From assembly GCF_018691265.1 (NCBI RefSeq), contig NW_024881295.1:13560314-13624313 (forward strand): DNA of 64,000 nucleotides. The letters run 5' to 3'. Below are positions 63,377 through 64,000 of the stretch, piece by piece (the first letter of the stretch is position 1; each line of letters starts with the position of its first letter). The notes below the pieces were generated by a model. The model did no database searches and had not been told where the DNA came from. It was given only the letters and a program-made list of their open reading frames with translations. The DNA comes from Tyto alba. Taxonomy: Eukaryota > Chordata > Aves > Strigiformes > Tytonidae. Position numbers and translations under genes: made by a program.

Positions 63377-64000
63377 AAATATGACTTTTTTGTGCTAGTG
63401 CATTTGTCAACATTAGAGTAATTAGCTCAAGTTTCATCAACTAGCTGGTGCAATCTGTTCAGAAAGCAACTTGGAATGTTAAAAATCCTAATAAGCTTCT
63501 CCAGCTTCACAGTTAAAGCCTGAGGGATTTGATTTCAGTTCCGTCTAAAATCAGAGGAAGTCTTTTAGAAGATAAATCAATTCTACTAAAAAACGTAAAC
63601 ATAAAAATCTACTAAGTAAAAATCATGCTATTAGGCAAAGTTATTTTTCTGATATTTTAGGCTGTTGCATATTTTTCAAAAGTAAGCAGTATTTTACACA
63701 GGAAAAATTGAACTAAGTCAAATCTAGTGCTCCAAACCTGCAAAAGCTTCCATCCCTCAGTAACCTCACATTTGTGAGTAATCCAACTGAACTCAGAAAT
63801 ATGTGAATCACAAATAAAATATCTATATCTTCTCTTAGTGAAATAAATATTCAGTAAGTAATTTCTCTACTGTTCTTGCTTTTCTTGCTTTTCTTGTGGC
63901 TATTTGTGTCCACACATGCATGGATTTGTGTGTTTTCAGTGCACCTAGAATCACTTAAGGCAGAAACAAGGAAAAATATGCTTTTCAATACGTAAAAATC

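Larger units (their letters stand above)
61313..64000. other. AT-rich non-coding sequence dense in A/T runs
   Basis: No exon is recognised. Long A/T runs recur at 62.09, 62.30, 62.66, 63.24 and 63.36 kb, about one every 300 bases between 62.0 and 63.4 kb. The rest is unremarkable unique sequence up to the window edge. Confidence 0.5.

Noticed and set aside
1..64000. CRISPR arrays, operons, prophage or other prokaryotic systems
   Set aside because: The DNA is vertebrate. No regularly spaced repeats and no dense coding were seen.
1..64000. Endogenous retrovirus or LTR element
   Set aside because: I saw no paired LTRs, primer-binding site, or gag/pol/env-like frames. The only reverse transcriptase remains are of the non-LTR CR1/L3 type.

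Overview
The window looks like gene-poor nuclear DNA from a bird. The main evidence is a long, diagnostic CR1 (chicken repeat 1) LINE fragment at 37.47-38.60 kb, which carries the CR1-type reverse transcriptase and the typical avian CR1 3' region. Supporting evidence is the low GC content, CpG depletion outside one short island, long pure A or T runs, and much older amniote repeat relics. The exact species cannot be read from the sequence. No protein-coding exon of a host gene could be recognised on either strand. The reading frames present are short, rich in simple repeats, and look like chance, apart from the decayed CR1 ORF.

Layout. 0-5.8 kb: AT-rich unique sequence with two possible MIR-like SINE scraps. 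5.86-6.95 kb: the only CpG-rich segment, with a shore at 5.86-6.08 kb and a core at 6.47-6.93 kb. The core holds stacked GC boxes immediately beside a 14/15 match to the CTCF core motif, and is the best candidate promoter or insulator here. 9.83-9.96 kb: an old MIR-like SINE in minus orientation. 10.87-11.18 kb: an old L3/CR1-clade LINE scrap in minus orientation. 11.2-37.4 kb: AT-rich non-coding sequence with mononucleotide runs, including A41 at 22.6 kb, and a possible tRNA-like SINE head at 34.7 kb. 37.47-38.60 kb: the 5'-truncated, frameshifted CR1. 38.6-58.3 kb: non-coding sequence with a G/T-rich tract at 46 kb and an 11-bp perfect hairpin at 45.2 kb. 58.29-58.95 kb: a second, much older CR1/L3-type reverse transcriptase relic. 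59-64 kb: sequence dense in A/T runs, with a second MIR-like SINE at 61.2 kb and an isolated NRF1-type motif at 60.06 kb.

I found no new multi-gene system. The points that merit a second look are the regulatory island with its CTCF-type site, the layered record of LINE and SINE insertions of different ages, a few strong structural motifs (hairpins and G-run clusters), and one weak candidate exon beside the CR1. Family assignments of repeats rest on recalled consensus patterns, not on a database search.
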